55,102 nt of DNA. It comes from Halorutilus salinus. Its GTDB lineage: Archaea > Halobacteriota > Halobacteria > Halobacteriales > Halorutilaceae. The DNA lies in NCBI RefSeq assembly GCF_026242195.1, contig NZ_RKLV01000011.1, forward strand, positions 24,295 through 79,396. The letters run 5' to 3'. The position numbers were made by a program, and so were the translations under genes. Positions 1 through 7,871 of the stretch are shown here, in pieces; positions within the stretch are counted from its first letter, which is position 1; every line of letters starts with the position of its first letter. The notes under the pieces are model-generated. The model made no database searches and was not told the DNA's origin. It saw nothing but the letters and a program-made list of their open reading frames with translations.

Positions 1-161
1 GTTCGAGGCGAGTGCCTCGGGGCTTGACCCCGAGGGTGAAGCCGACAGTGGCCGACCAGCCGCCGGGGTGTCTCTCCCAGGCGGTTCGAGGCGAGTGCCT
101 CGGGGCTTGACCCCGAGGGTGAAGCCGACAGTGGCCGACCAGCCGCCGGGGTGTCTCTCCC
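1..161. repeat. 83-bp tandem duplication with a hairpin like a TnpB-element right end
   Basis: Bases 1-83 are repeated almost exactly at 84-161. Each copy contains a perfect 8-bp stem with the loop CTTGA (15-35 and 98-118). The right end of the tnpB element (1579-1599) has the same loop with the two stem arms exchanged. The block has no convincing ORF. I infer that it is right-end or guide-RNA-type sequence from a related element. The window begins inside the repeat, so the true copy number is unknown. Confidence 0.75.
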
Positions 162-218
162 GGCCCACAGGCCTACAGTGTCGAAACGTTTAATTCGACC
201 GAATCAGAACAAGTCTAT

Positions 219-353
219 ATGGGTCAGAAAGAGATGGAATGTTACCCGACTGTCCGTGACCGAGGACAGGTCACAATTCCCGAAGATGTACGCGACCCGC
301 TCGGTATCGAACCGGGCGACCGAATCAAACTCACTGTCGAACGACTGGACTAA
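219..353 (+). CDS. SpoVT/AbrB-like small DNA-binding protein upstream of tnpB
   Basis: This 44-residue ORF reads MGQKEMECYPTVRDRGQ..., with the AbrB/MazE swapped-hairpin core: RGQVTIPEDVRDPLG followed by EPGDRIKLTVE. It is close to the minimum length for the fold. A TATA-like TTTAATT at about 189-195 lies roughly 27 bases before the first ATG, which fits a leaderless transcript. An internal ATG at 234 is the alternative start. The stop is five bases before the tnpB start, so the two genes are probably cotranscribed. AbrB-fold proteins of this kind act as antitoxins or transcriptional repressors. Here the likely role is control of tnpB expression, which is inference. Easily missed because it is short. 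Confidence 0.75.
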   Translation: MGQKEMECYPTVRDRGQVTIPEDVRDPLGIEPGDRIKLTVERLD

Positions 354-358
354 CTCGC

Positions 359-1591
359 ATGGACGTAACGCTTCGCTGTCGTGCGTATCCCGACGAGGAA
401 ACCGCCAGCGAAGCGTGGCGTCACATCGAAATCCATCGACAGATACGGAACCACACCATCCGCGACTACTACTCACACGACTACGGAAACCGGCCAACCG
501 CCTACGACCAGCACCGCAAACTCACCGGCTGGAAACAGCGGTGGCCGCTCTTTTCGGAAGTCTCGGCACACGCCGCCCAACAGACCGTCTCGGAGATACA
601 CAAAAACGTCGAGACACAGAAGGGGCGGCGGAAAAACGGCCACAAGACAGGCCGGTTGAAGTGGCAGGGGAGCGGCGAACGTCGGTCAGTCGCGTATCAG
701 TCCGAAGGCTTCGACGTGAATCACACCACGGGCCAAGACGGATACGCAACACTCCGACTCTCGAAAATCGGCCACATCCCGATTCGAGCGCACCGAGAGC
801 TTCCCGCCACCGAGAACATCAAGCGCGTCGTGTTGAAGAAGGAGCGAACCGGCGACTGGTTCGTCTGTCTCGTCACGGAACGACCGGACGAGGACCTACC
901 CGAGAAACCCAGTCCAGATGCACTCGACCCCGCCGACTGCGTGGGCGTAGACCTCGGGATTCTCTCGTACATCCACACCAGCGACGATACAGCGGTGGAT
1001 ATGCTCGACCTCTCCGACGAGTACGACCGCTACGGGCGCGAACAGCGGAAACTCGACCGGAAAGAACACGGGTCGAACAACTGGGAGAAACAACGGCAGA
1101 CCGTCGCCACGGCGAAGCGGCAAATCAAGCGGAAAGTGCTGGACTACCAGCACAAACTCACGACATGGCTAGTTCGAGAGTACGATTTGGTGGCCGTCGA
1201 AGATTTGGACGTAAAGCCGATGCTGGAAACCAGCCAGAACGCCAAAAACAAGCAGGACGCCGCATGGTCGCGTTTTCTGGACCTCTTGGAGTACAAAGCC
1301 GACTTGCATGGTACTCACGTCGTTCGAGTCGAACCAGCAGGAACGACCAAAGAGTGTTCCGAGTGCGGTGTGGAAACGTCGAAACCACTCTGGATTCGAG
1401 AACATTCCTGTCCGGCCTGCGGTCACACCGAGGACAGGGACCTGAACGCGGCGAAGAACATCCTTTCTCGCGGTCGCTCACAGATAGGGGCGGGACGCTC
1501 CGAATCAATGCCTGTGCAGACTGCGCTCCCTACGGGAACCCTCGCGGTTCCTGCAAAGCGCGTCGTGGAAGCAGGAAGCCCCGAGGCTTGA
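359..1591 (+). CDS. tnpB: TnpB, RNA-guided endonuclease of an IS1341/IS605-type element
   Basis: A 410-residue, apparently intact TnpB. The RuvC-like catalytic residues are visible: D198 in GVDLG, E281 in VEDLDV, and D361 in DRDLNAAKNI. The zinc ribbon CxxC pairs are C332/C335 and C351/C354. The N-terminal helical region matches OrfB proteins of haloarchaea. The TGA stop lies in the loop of the right-end hairpin (1579-1599), as expected where the guide (omega/re) RNA overlaps the 3' end of the gene. No TnpA (Y1 transposase) is present, so the element would depend on one in trans. Established knowledge: TnpB cleaves DNA next to a short target motif and promotes retention of the element. Confidence 0.95.
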   Translation: MDVTLRCRAYPDEETASEAWRHIEIHRQIRNHTIRDYYSHDYGNRPTAYDQHRKLTGWKQRWPLFSEVSAHAAQQTVSEIHKNVETQKGRRKNGHKTGRLKWQGSGERRSVAYQSEGFDVNHTTGQDGYATLRLSKIGHIPIRAHRELPATENIKRVVLKKERTGDWFVCLVTERPDEDLPEKPSPDALDPADCVGVDLGILSYIHTSDDTAVDMLDLSDEYDRYGREQRKLDRKEHGSNNWEKQRQTVATAKRQIKRKVLDYQHKLTTWLVREYDLVAVEDLDVKPMLETSQNAKNKQDAAWSRFLDLLEYKADLHGTHVVRVEPAGTTKECSECGVETSKPLWIREHSCPACGHTEDRDLNAAKNILSRGRSQIGAGRSESMPVQTALPTGTLAVPAKRVVEAGSPEA

Positions 1592-1821
1592 CCTCGGGGT
1601 GGGTTCACGTCAGGCGGTTCGCCGCGGTCACAGTCGACGCAGTCGACCGTCGTACCGAGATGCTCACGTCTGCCTTCGGGCGTCGTCGCCCATTCGCGCC
1701 GCACCATCGGCGGGTCGTGGCGGACGTGTTGCGTATGACCGCAGTCGAGTACGGCGACCGTATCACCATCGTCGCCGAGGGCGTAGCCGCGTATACGGCG
1801 TTTCACGGTCCTTCCGCCCAC
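1423..1821 (-). CDS. DUF3565 family protein, 3' end replaced by the insertion element
   Basis: The first ~70 residues match DUF3565: RRIRGYALGDDGDTVAVL, then DCGHTQHVRHDPP, a tryptophan in REWATTPEGR, and a final CVDC pair. The conserved Cys/His set suggests metal binding, though the function is not known to me. After CVDCDRGEPPDVN the reading frame runs into the right end of the tnpB element and stays open for about 60 more residues, antisense to tnpB. That tail is almost certainly not native; the original stop was probably near 1608. The gene overlaps the upstream minus-strand gene by 19 bases, suggesting one transcript. Confidence 0.75.
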   Translation of the reverse strand: MGGRTVKRRIRGYALGDDGDTVAVLDCGHTQHVRHDPPMVRREWATTPEGRREHLGTTVDCVDCDRGEPPDVNPPRGQASGLPASTTRFAGTARVPVGSAVCTGIDSERPAPICERPRERMFFAAFRSLSSV

Positions 1822-2336
1822 CGTCCGTCCGAAGACGAAACGTCGCCCCCCGCGGCGTTGACGGCGTCCACGTCCTCGCCACCGTACCGCTCCTCTATCT
1901 CGCGCATACGTTCGTTTATGTCGTCGCTGTTGTGGTGGTCGTCGACACGGACACGAACCTCGTCATAGCCGTGACGGTCGCTCAGACCGTTCCACGCACG
2001 GAAGGAGCCGATAGCGAGCGTATGACTCTGAGGACAGAACTCTGTAGTGGGCGTGAACTCGGCGCGTAGAACGCCGTCGTCCTCCGTGTCCTCGGCGTAC
2101 CTGTACCCTGCGTCGGGATGTCGGCTGTCGAGGTTGAGACGCGTGAGGTTGTAGTTGAACGTCATGTCGTAGACCTTGCGTTCCTCGAAGATATCACGCG
2201 TGGTACGGTGGAACTCGACGTGTTCGTCGCCTTCGAGAACATCCTGTCCGCGCAGAAAACCACCCGTCTCCGGGATGTTCCCCCGTACGAAGTCGTCGTA
2301 CCCGTCAAAATCCTCCTCTCCGCCGAGTAGTGACAT
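1803..2336 (-). CDS. Conserved hypothetical protein, possibly MIP18/DUF59-like
   Basis: A 177-residue acidic protein I cannot name with certainty. Its centre reads EFTPTTEFCPQSHTLAIGS, followed by a VRVRVDDHHNSDDIN block. That recalls the TPT..CP..-strand pattern of MIP18/DUF59 proteins, which help assemble iron-sulfur or metal centres, and the single Cys in FCPQS would be the functional residue. This is inference from pattern only. No signal peptide or membrane segment is visible. The last residues overlap the start of the DUF3565 gene by 19 bases, so the two are probably one operon reading leftward from about 2340. Confidence 0.6.
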   Translation of the reverse strand: MSLLGGEEDFDGYDDFVRGNIPETGGFLRGQDVLEGDEHVEFHRTTRDIFEERKVYDMTFNYNLTRLNLDSRHPDAGYRYAEDTEDDGVLRAEFTPTTEFCPQSHTLAIGSFRAWNGLSDRHGYDEVRVRVDDHHNSDDINERMREIEERYGGEDVDAVNAAGGDVSSSDGRWAEGP

Positions 2337-2392
2337 ACGTTACATAGACCTCGTAGCCGAATAAGAACTACCCCGTACATGTCACCCGCGCG

Positions 2393-3718
2393 TCATTCGG
2401 TTCCGGCGTCGGCGCGTCGGAACAGACCCGTTACGCCGCCAGGCTTGTGTCTCCGCACGGTGAGGAGGACGTTGACGGCGAAGACGGCGTATCCGCCGAC
2501 TGCGACCGCACCCGAAGCACCCGCGACGGCTACGTTACCGACGCCCGTACCCGCCACGACGCCCGCAGTCCCCACGGCTGTCATGGTGAGGTCGGCACGT
2601 TCGAGGCGTGGGTCGTACAGGTCGTCTATCATAGGCACGTCCTCCAGACCGAGACGGTCGCTGTAGCTCTCGACCCAGACGAGGAAGGGGATGATATGGT
2701 ACACAGTACCGACGACCACGTATCCGACGAAGCCCGCGAGTAGGACGTGCGCGCTCGCCGTACCGCCCGCGAAGCCTGAGGGTAGGGGATGGCTTACCCA
2801 CGAAGGGGATACGACGACCGTCCATACGATCAGGGCTGGCACGCCGACGGCGTACCTGACGAGCATCGGATGTCCAAGAATGCTGACACGGCTCTCGTAC
2901 AGCTTTCTGAGAACGATGACGCCGAACCCCAAGAGGGAGACGAGCACGAGCAGGCTTCCTATACGGACGACCGCTTCGGCGGAGAGAAGCCTCCCGACGC
3001 CGAGGGCGACGACGCCTACGGGATACGCACGTATCTCGAACCTCTTGACGTAGGTACCCAATCTATGTAGCTCCGTCTGTGTGAACATCGTCACGAGCTG
3101 GTACATCGCTCCGAGAACCGTCGTGACGACGATGCCGAAAACGGCGAAGACGGCGTGCGTACCGACGACATCACCTCTTCCGAACGGCGTCTCCGCGAGA
3201 AGGCTCCACCGGTAGTCGAGGGCGAGTGTAACGCCGAGCGAGGTCGTGACGAGGACGAACACGAGCGCGAACAGAAAATGCGTCTCCGTAACGTCGAGGC
3301 GGCGTACGTCGACCGTCGGGAGCGTCCGTCCGATGTTGTAGACGAAGCCCCAGAGTCCGACGAGAAGTACACCGCCCGGTAGCACGGCGTCCGTGTAACG
3401 TCCGAAACCGAACGCCACGGCGAGACCTGCGACCCCGAAACCGGTGGCTACGAGCGCCGCACGTGCCAGCCTTCGTGAATGGAGCGAAACGCCTGACCAG
3501 ACGGGCACGAACTGTGTCATAGCCCCCATTATACTGATACAGACCCAGCCTACGAGAAGGAGATGGACGTGCGGGAGTACGTGGACGAGCTGGAAGACGG
3601 CGAGAGCACCCGCCGACACGCCGGTTACGAGAAAGACGAGTGCGACGACGAAGTGCTGTAACGGTACGGCGGAAGGCGGACCCGTCTCCGCATCCACCTG
3701 TCCCAGAGCGGTTCCCAT
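2393..3718 (-). CDS. Multi-pass membrane protein with conserved histidines (heme-copper oxidase subunit I-like)
   Basis: About 12 hydrophobic segments cover most of this 441-residue protein. Histidines sit where heme-copper oxidase or NorB-like subunits place heme ligands: QHFVVAL and QLVHVLPHVHLL near the N-terminus, GTHAVFAVFG in the middle, and SAHVLLAGFVG with VYHIIPFLVW near the C-terminus. The pattern GWVCISIMGAMTQFVPVWSG is typical of haloarchaeal proteins annotated as cytochrome oxidase subunit I homologues of unknown function. I chose the ATG at 3718; starts at 3727 or 3796 add residues that look like untranslated sequence. It is divergent from the cupin gene. Confidence 0.75.
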   Translation of the reverse strand: MGTALGQVDAETGPPSAVPLQHFVVALVFLVTGVSAGALAVFQLVHVLPHVHLLLVGWVCISIMGAMTQFVPVWSGVSLHSRRLARAALVATGFGVAGLAVAFGFGRYTDAVLPGGVLLVGLWGFVYNIGRTLPTVDVRRLDVTETHFLFALVFVLVTTSLGVTLALDYRWSLLAETPFGRGDVVGTHAVFAVFGIVVTTVLGAMYQLVTMFTQTELHRLGTYVKRFEIRAYPVGVVALGVGRLLSAEAVVRIGSLLVLVSLLGFGVIVLRKLYESRVSILGHPMLVRYAVGVPALIVWTVVVSPSWVSHPLPSGFAGGTASAHVLLAGFVGYVVVGTVYHIIPFLVWVESYSDRLGLEDVPMIDDLYDPRLERADLTMTAVGTAGVVAGTGVGNVAVAGASGAVAVGGYAVFAVNVLLTVRRHKPGGVTGLFRRADAGTE

Positions 3719-3804
3719 ATACAGCATACAGTCCCCGCTTTTGAACCGTTCACCCCGAACATGTATGGGGTAACACCAACCTCTACGGCGCGCCATCTAC
3801 ACGT

Positions 3805-4173
3805 ATGCCTGAGACGAGCTTTGGGGACGAGAGGCTGTACGACGACGAGAGGTTTTCCGCACGGGTGTTCTACTCCGACGGTGCACAGAAGACCGTACTA
3901 GGATACTTCGAACCCCGACAGTTCATACCCGTACACGCGCCCGACAGCACATTAACCGTCGTGGTTCAGGACGGCGACGGTACGGTGCGTGACGGCGAGG
4001 ACGAACACGAGGTCGGTGTAGGCGACGTCGTCTCTGTGCCAGCAGGTGTCGAAAGAGGAGTACGCGCGGGCGACGAAGGTCTGGAAGCCCTTCTCGTCAC
4101 ATCGCCGCCGCCGACCGACGACGACCACGACAAGGTGCGCGAAGGTCTACGTAAAGGGGTTTTCGAGCCTTGA
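3805..4173 (+). CDS. Cupin-domain protein
   Basis: A 122-residue single-domain protein with the small beta-barrel pattern of cupins: GYFEPRQFIPVHAPDSTLTV, then GDVVSVPAGVERGVRAG. The first motif keeps one His (VHAP) but not the full HxH, so metal binding may be weak or absent. The ATG is about nine bases after the minus-strand gene's upstream region, and a leaderless start is plausible. The substrate is unknown. Small haloarchaeal cupins often serve as sensors or isomerases, but nothing here narrows it down. Confidence 0.8.
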   Translation: MPETSFGDERLYDDERFSARVFYSDGAQKTVLGYFEPRQFIPVHAPDSTLTVVVQDGDGTVRDGEDEHEVGVGDVVSVPAGVERGVRAGDEGLEALLVTSPPPTDDDHDKVREGLRKGVFEP

Positions 4174-4175
4174 AC

Positions 4176-4439
4176 TCAGTCCGGCTTCCAGATGACGGTC
4201 ACCGTGCGATCCGACTCGTCGTGCGTGACGTAGTCGTAGCCGCGCTCCTCAAGCTTGGGGTACAGATGCTGTGGCGCGCGGTCGTTCGACTGGACGAGCA
4301 CGGTTCTGTCATCGAGTTCGGCGAGGGTTTCGAGCATCTTCGTCAACGGTTCAGGGGGCGGGAGTTCGACGGCGTCTATCCTCTCAAACGGCGCGTCTTC
4401 GGGAACACCGTCGGTTCCGAGGTAGCTTTCCGGCTCCAT
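4176..4439 (-). CDS. DUF2249 domain protein
   Basis: From the chosen ATG, 87 residues match the DUF2249 layout: an ELPPPEPL segment, a helix LTKMLETLAEL, DRTVLVQSNDRAPQHLYPKL, then YDYVTHDESDRTVTVIW at the C-terminus. DUF2249 proteins have a TusA-like alpha/beta fold and often occur with nitrogen-oxide or redox genes; their function is not settled. The frame is open to 4550, but the upstream part (MASGNVTSL...) overlaps the promoter of the divergent regulator gene, so the internal start is preferred. It is convergent with the cupin gene, with only two bases between. Confidence 0.75.
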   Translation of the reverse strand: MEPESYLGTDGVPEDAPFERIDAVELPPPEPLTKMLETLAELDDRTVLVQSNDRAPQHLYPKLEERGYDYVTHDESDRTVTVIWKPD

Positions 4440-4536
4440 ACAGAACCTACACGGTCGACCGAACCAACTCTTGCGCCGAATATGTTCACCGACGGGCGCA
4501 AGGGGTATATGAGGGCGTCCCGTTAGGCTGGTCACG

Positions 4537-5166
4537 TTGCCCGAAGCCAAGATATCCGCAAACGTTCCGGAGTCGATGTGGGTTCACGATGTCTCAAAGA
4601 GCCACCCCGACACAGTCTTCCGTGTCGTCTCGGCGCTACCCGGTGACGACCACGGCGTGGGCGTCGTAGAGATAGAGGGAGAGGGGTACGAGGATGCGCT
4701 TGACGACATCTCCGAGCACGAAGCTATCCACGATAGCGAGGTTCTGTACGAGCAAGACGAAAACAGAACGGCGTTGGTACAGTTGAAGTCACAGAAACAC
4801 CTGATCCTGCAGAAGGCGTCGCAGTCGGGCGTTCCAATGGAGATGCCGTTCGAGATACAGGACGGCGTCGGTGAGTGGCGTCTGAGAGCTTCGCACGAAA
4901 GCCTCTCCGAACTCGGTTCCGCATTCGATTCGATGGGTATGGAGTACACCATAGAGTACGTCCGTGACGTTGAGGAAGACGCGTGTCTCCTTACCGAAAA
5001 GCAGAGGGAGGTGGTCGGCAAAGCGCACGAACTCGGATACTACGACACACCGCGCGAGATCTCACTGTCCGAGGTGGCTAACGAGATGGATATAGCCAAG
5101 TCGACGTGTAGCGAGATCCTCCACCGCGCCGAGGGGAAGGTCGTATCCGAGTTTCTGGAAGGTTAA
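4537..5166 (+). CDS. HTH_10 (bacterio-opsin activator type) transcriptional regulator
   Basis: A 209-residue protein with a C-terminal bat-type HTH_10 domain at about 150-205: LTEKQREVVGKAHELGYYD, then ISLSEVANEMDIAKSTCSEI and LHRAEGKVV. The first ~145 residues resemble the N-terminal sensory part usual in this haloarchaeal family, with no recognisable PAS or GAF signature. The annotated start is a TTG, supported because MPEAKISANVPESMW reads like a genuine N-terminus; the precise codon is uncertain. It lies divergent to the DUF2249 gene, which may be a target. Confidence 0.85.
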   Translation: MPEAKISANVPESMWVHDVSKSHPDTVFRVVSALPGDDHGVGVVEIEGEGYEDALDDISEHEAIHDSEVLYEQDENRTALVQLKSQKHLILQKASQSGVPMEMPFEIQDGVGEWRLRASHESLSELGSAFDSMGMEYTIEYVRDVEEDACLLTEKQREVVGKAHELGYYDTPREISLSEVANEMDIAKSTCSEILHRAEGKVVSEFLEG

Positions 5167-5200
5167 GACGGTCTAAACGCGTACCTGCCTCTCTCTTGAC

Positions 5201-6637
5201 TTATACGTCCGGGTACGTCCACTCCGTTTCTCTTTCGACAGCACGCGCTACGCCGAGCAACGACGTTTCCTCGTACGTCCCGCCTACGAACTGTGCGCCT
5301 ACGGGAAGACCGTCGGCGGTTCCTGCAGGCAGATTGACGACCGGATGTCCCGTCATGTTGAATATCCACGACAGCATCCATGATGTAGGGAGTCCGTTCG
5401 TAGTCTCGCCGTCTATCTCCGTCGGCATCGGTTCGTCGTGTGTCAACGGCGGTGTGGCGAGCGTCGGACAGACGAGTGCGTCGTAACGTGAGACGGTATC
5501 CTCTATCTCGTGGTAGAGATCGGTTCTTACGAAGTCCGACCGTGTGTACTCGGTGATACCGTTCGTACGTCCCGTTTCGACGAGCGTGAGAAGGTCACGC
5601 GGGAGTTCGTCGACGTGATCCTCGGTTAGGTCTACACCGTACTCGTTGTCTATCTCGTCGACGGCGGTCGCGAAGAACGTCGTGACGGCGACGGTGTATG
5701 CGTAGGTCAGGTCGCCAAAATCCGGCGTTCCGACTTCGACGCGTTCGACGGTTGCTCCCGCATCTTCGACGGTCGAGAGGGTTTCCTCGACGGCTTCGCG
5801 TACCTCCGGCGCGACCGCGAAAAGATCGAGGTCGGGCGAGTAGGCGAGCGACAGTTCGGAGACGTCGGGGGCTTCCTCGACGGCGTCGGTGTAAGAACCC
5901 TCCTTGGGAACGCTGAACGGGTCGGTGGCGTCCTTTCCGGCGACAACGTCGAGTGCGACCGCCGTGTCACGTACGTTACGCGCCATGGGTCCGAGTACGC
6001 CGACGGGCGTGTGACCCCGAAAGCCGTTCGTGCGGTTCCCGCGCGGGACGACGCCGTGGCTCGGCTTTACGGAGACGACGCCGCAACACGAAGCCGGGTT
6101 ACGTAACGAGCCACCAACGTCCGAACCCGTTGCGAGTGCGCAGAGACCGTCGGCGAGCGCCGCCGCGCTACCTCCTGACGAACCACCGGCGTTTCTTTCG
6201 AGGTCGAAAGGCGTCGCTGTCGATCCCTGTAGCTCGTTGTCGGTACGGACGGTATGACCGAGTTCGGGCGTGTTCGTCATACCGACGACGACGGCACCCG
6301 CGTCTTGGAGACGCCGTACGGTGACCGATGTCTCGTCTGCGACGTTGTCGGCGAACGGCGCGAGTCCCTTCGTGTTACGCACCCCTTCCTTCGTCTCCGA
6401 CAGATCCTTGACAGCGACGGGCACACCCGCAAGGGGTAGATCCTCGCCGTCCTCGACGCGTCCGCGTACGTCGCGCGCCGCCTCGCGTGCCTCGTCTTCG
6501 AGAACCGTCACGTACGCGTTCGTCCTGTCGCCCGTCCGGTCGATACGTCTAAGATACGCGTCGACGACATCGACGGGGTCGAGTTCGCCGGAGCGAACAC
6601 GGCGCGCTATCCTCGTCGCGGAGTCAAAAACGTCCAT
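5201..6637 (-). CDS. Amidase signature family hydrolase
   Basis: This 478-residue enzyme carries the Lys-cisSer-Ser triad of the amidase signature family: K77 in VAVKDLSE, S153 in GGSSGGSAAAL, and S177 in GSDVGGSLRNPA (numbering from the chosen ATG). It hydrolyses an amide bond, but the substrate cannot be read from sequence. It resembles free-standing amidases more than GatA, and no gatB or gatC lies nearby. The frame extends five codons upstream to 6652, but MDVFDSATRIARRV is the natural N-terminus of the family. It appears to be a single-gene unit. Confidence 0.9.
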   Translation of the reverse strand: MDVFDSATRIARRVRSGELDPVDVVDAYLRRIDRTGDRTNAYVTVLEDEAREAARDVRGRVEDGEDLPLAGVPVAVKDLSETKEGVRNTKGLAPFADNVADETSVTVRRLQDAGAVVVGMTNTPELGHTVRTDNELQGSTATPFDLERNAGGSSGGSAAALADGLCALATGSDVGGSLRNPASCCGVVSVKPSHGVVPRGNRTNGFRGHTPVGVLGPMARNVRDTAVALDVVAGKDATDPFSVPKEGSYTDAVEEAPDVSELSLAYSPDLDLFAVAPEVREAVEETLSTVEDAGATVERVEVGTPDFGDLTYAYTVAVTTFFATAVDEIDNEYGVDLTEDHVDELPRDLLTLVETGRTNGITEYTRSDFVRTDLYHEIEDTVSRYDALVCPTLATPPLTHDEPMPTEIDGETTNGLPTSWMLSWIFNMTGHPVVNLPAGTADGLPVGAQFVGGTYEETSLLGVARAVERETEWTYPDV

Positions 6638-6679
6638 GTAAGAACCAGACACGCGCCCGGATTAACGTTTGCGGCGTCG

Positions 6680-7135
6680 TCAGCCGTTGCTGTACTCCTT
6701 CTCGAATCCACGGAACTCCGTACGGTGCGCCTCCTCGTCGGCGAGTACCGTCACCGCCAGATCCTCTGTCACGGGATCTTGTGCTTCCTCGGCGGCTTCG
6801 ATGAGTTCGCGGTAGGTCGCTATAGCGTCCTCCTCGGCGTCGAGAACACCGCGTATCACCGACAGAACGTCTGTCGACTCCTCTGGCGGCTGGAGCGAGT
6901 CCTGACGCGGCGTAAACTCGGACGAGCCGGGAGGTCGCGCATCGAGCTGTTTGAGACGGCGTCCGAGCTGTTCGGCGTGACCAAGCTCCTCCTGTATATC
7001 CGCCTTCAGGCTCTCCTTTATCTCCTCCGCACGGACGCCATCGAGAACGATCGCGTTCGTCTGGTAGTTCATTACTGTCTCCATCTCGTCGCCGTACGCC
7101 TTCCTCAGTAGTTCGACGACCTTCTTCGATGACAT
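6680..7135 (-). CDS. Ferritin-like diiron-domain protein
   Basis: A 151-residue four-helix protein with paired ExxH-type motifs: EELGHAEQL around residues 49-57 and ADEEAHRTEF around 132-141, plus acidic ligands near E17/E19 and E101/E102. This is the diiron-binding set of ferritin-like or rubrerythrin-like proteins, suggesting iron storage or oxidant protection. The helix pairs are joined by a Pro/Ser-rich linker (RPPGSSEFTPRQD). Its start codon abuts the upstream region of the divergent HTH gene. Confidence 0.85.
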   Translation of the reverse strand: MSSKKVVELLRKAYGDEMETVMNYQTNAIVLDGVRAEEIKESLKADIQEELGHAEQLGRRLKQLDARPPGSSEFTPRQDSLQPPEESTDVLSVIRGVLDAEEDAIATYRELIEAAEEAQDPVTEDLAVTVLADEEAHRTEFRGFEKEYSNG

Positions 7136-7232
7136 GACATACGAGGTAAGAAGGCGCGTCGGATATAGCCGGCGGTCGTGCGTGTCGGCGAGGAACGCCG
7201 CCCTTTTTGCGCTATCGGGTGATCTTTGTGCA

Positions 7233-7586
7233 ATGACACGGAACGAACCGTCGACAGCCGATATCTTCCGTCTCTTGGGCGACGACTACGCGCGCGAGAT
7301 ACTCGCCGCGGCTGAGGAGCCGAAGACGGCACAGGAACTCAGCGACGCGACCGATGCATCGCTAACCACGGTCTACAGACGTCTTTCGACGTTGAAGGAG
7401 CACGGTCTCGTAGACGAGAGGTCGACGGTAGACCCGGAAGCCTCGCATAAGAGGGAGTTCGTAACAGCGGTTGGGGCGGTGCATGCTGAACTCTCGGACG
7501 GTTCGTTCTCGCTGACGGTCGAGAAACGTGACGAGCTCGCCGATAGCTTCACGTCACTGTGGTCGGATATACAGGACAGTAGATGA
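7233..7586 (+). CDS. Winged-helix (ArsR-like) transcriptional regulator
   Basis: The 117-residue protein starts MTRNEPSTADIFRLLGDDY. It contains a winged helix at about 10-75: AREILAAAEEPKTAQELSD, then TTVYRRLSTLKEHGLVDE. The open frame reaches back to 7134, but that part is arginine-rich and overlaps the ferritin promoter. The ATG at 7233 is preceded by a plausible upstream region and matches the family start. It overlaps the next gene by four bases (ATGA), so the regulator and a small membrane protein are translated together, a common haloarchaeal pairing. Confidence 0.85.
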   Translation: MTRNEPSTADIFRLLGDDYAREILAAAEEPKTAQELSDATDASLTTVYRRLSTLKEHGLVDERSTVDPEASHKREFVTAVGAVHAELSDGSFSLTVEKRDELADSFTSLWSDIQDSR

Positions 7587-7870
7587 TACAGCCCGGCTTC
7601 GTGGCGGTAAAGCTCGTAGCCCTCGTGCTTAGCCTCGTTGTTGCATACCTCGCCTACCATGGATACACGAGGAGCGGCAACGAAGCGATGCTGTACGTCG
7701 CCGTCGGCTTCATACTCATCGGCGTCGGGGCTGTCTGCGAAGGTGTCGTCTACCGCGTCTTCGACACGACGCTCGTATCCGCCGCCGCCGTACAGGCGGT
7801 CATATTTTCAAGCGGTATGCTGTTCGTTCTCGTCTCGCTCACGCGCCAAGGAAACGAGGGCGCGTCCTGA
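7583..7870 (+). CDS. Small three-helix membrane protein paired with the HTH gene
   Basis: Ninety-five residues with three predicted membrane helices: VAVKLVALVLSLVVAYLAY, AMLYVAVGFILIGVGAV, and AAAVQAVIFSSGMLFVLVSL. Haloarchaeal genomes carry many such proteins directly downstream of winged-helix regulators (DUF7521-like). The overlapping ATGA with the regulator implies co-regulation, perhaps a membrane sensor or anchor for it. That role is inference, since no catalytic residue is seen. Confidence 0.75.
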   Translation: MIQPGFVAVKLVALVLSLVVAYLAYHGYTRSGNEAMLYVAVGFILIGVGAVCEGVVYRVFDTTLVSAAAVQAVIFSSGMLFVLVSLTRQGNEGAS

Positions 7871-7871
7871 C

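Larger units (their letters stand above)
219..1612 (+). mobile_element. IS1341-type (tnpB-only) insertion element
   Basis: The element comprises the AbrB-like gene, tnpB, and a right-end hairpin at 1579-1599 (8-bp stem, CTTGA loop). Just past the hairpin, the sequence returns to the antisense DUF3565 gene at about 1608-1612, which places the right boundary there. The left boundary is not certain; it lies upstream of 219 and perhaps at the tandem repeat. Target-site duplication is not expected for this family. Confidence 0.7.

Noticed and set aside
151..1968. A 605-codon plus-strand frame across the insertion element and the DUF3565 region
   Set aside because: It is arginine/proline-rich and lies in another frame over tnpB, whose product has complete catalytic motifs. 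It is a by-product of GC-rich codon use.
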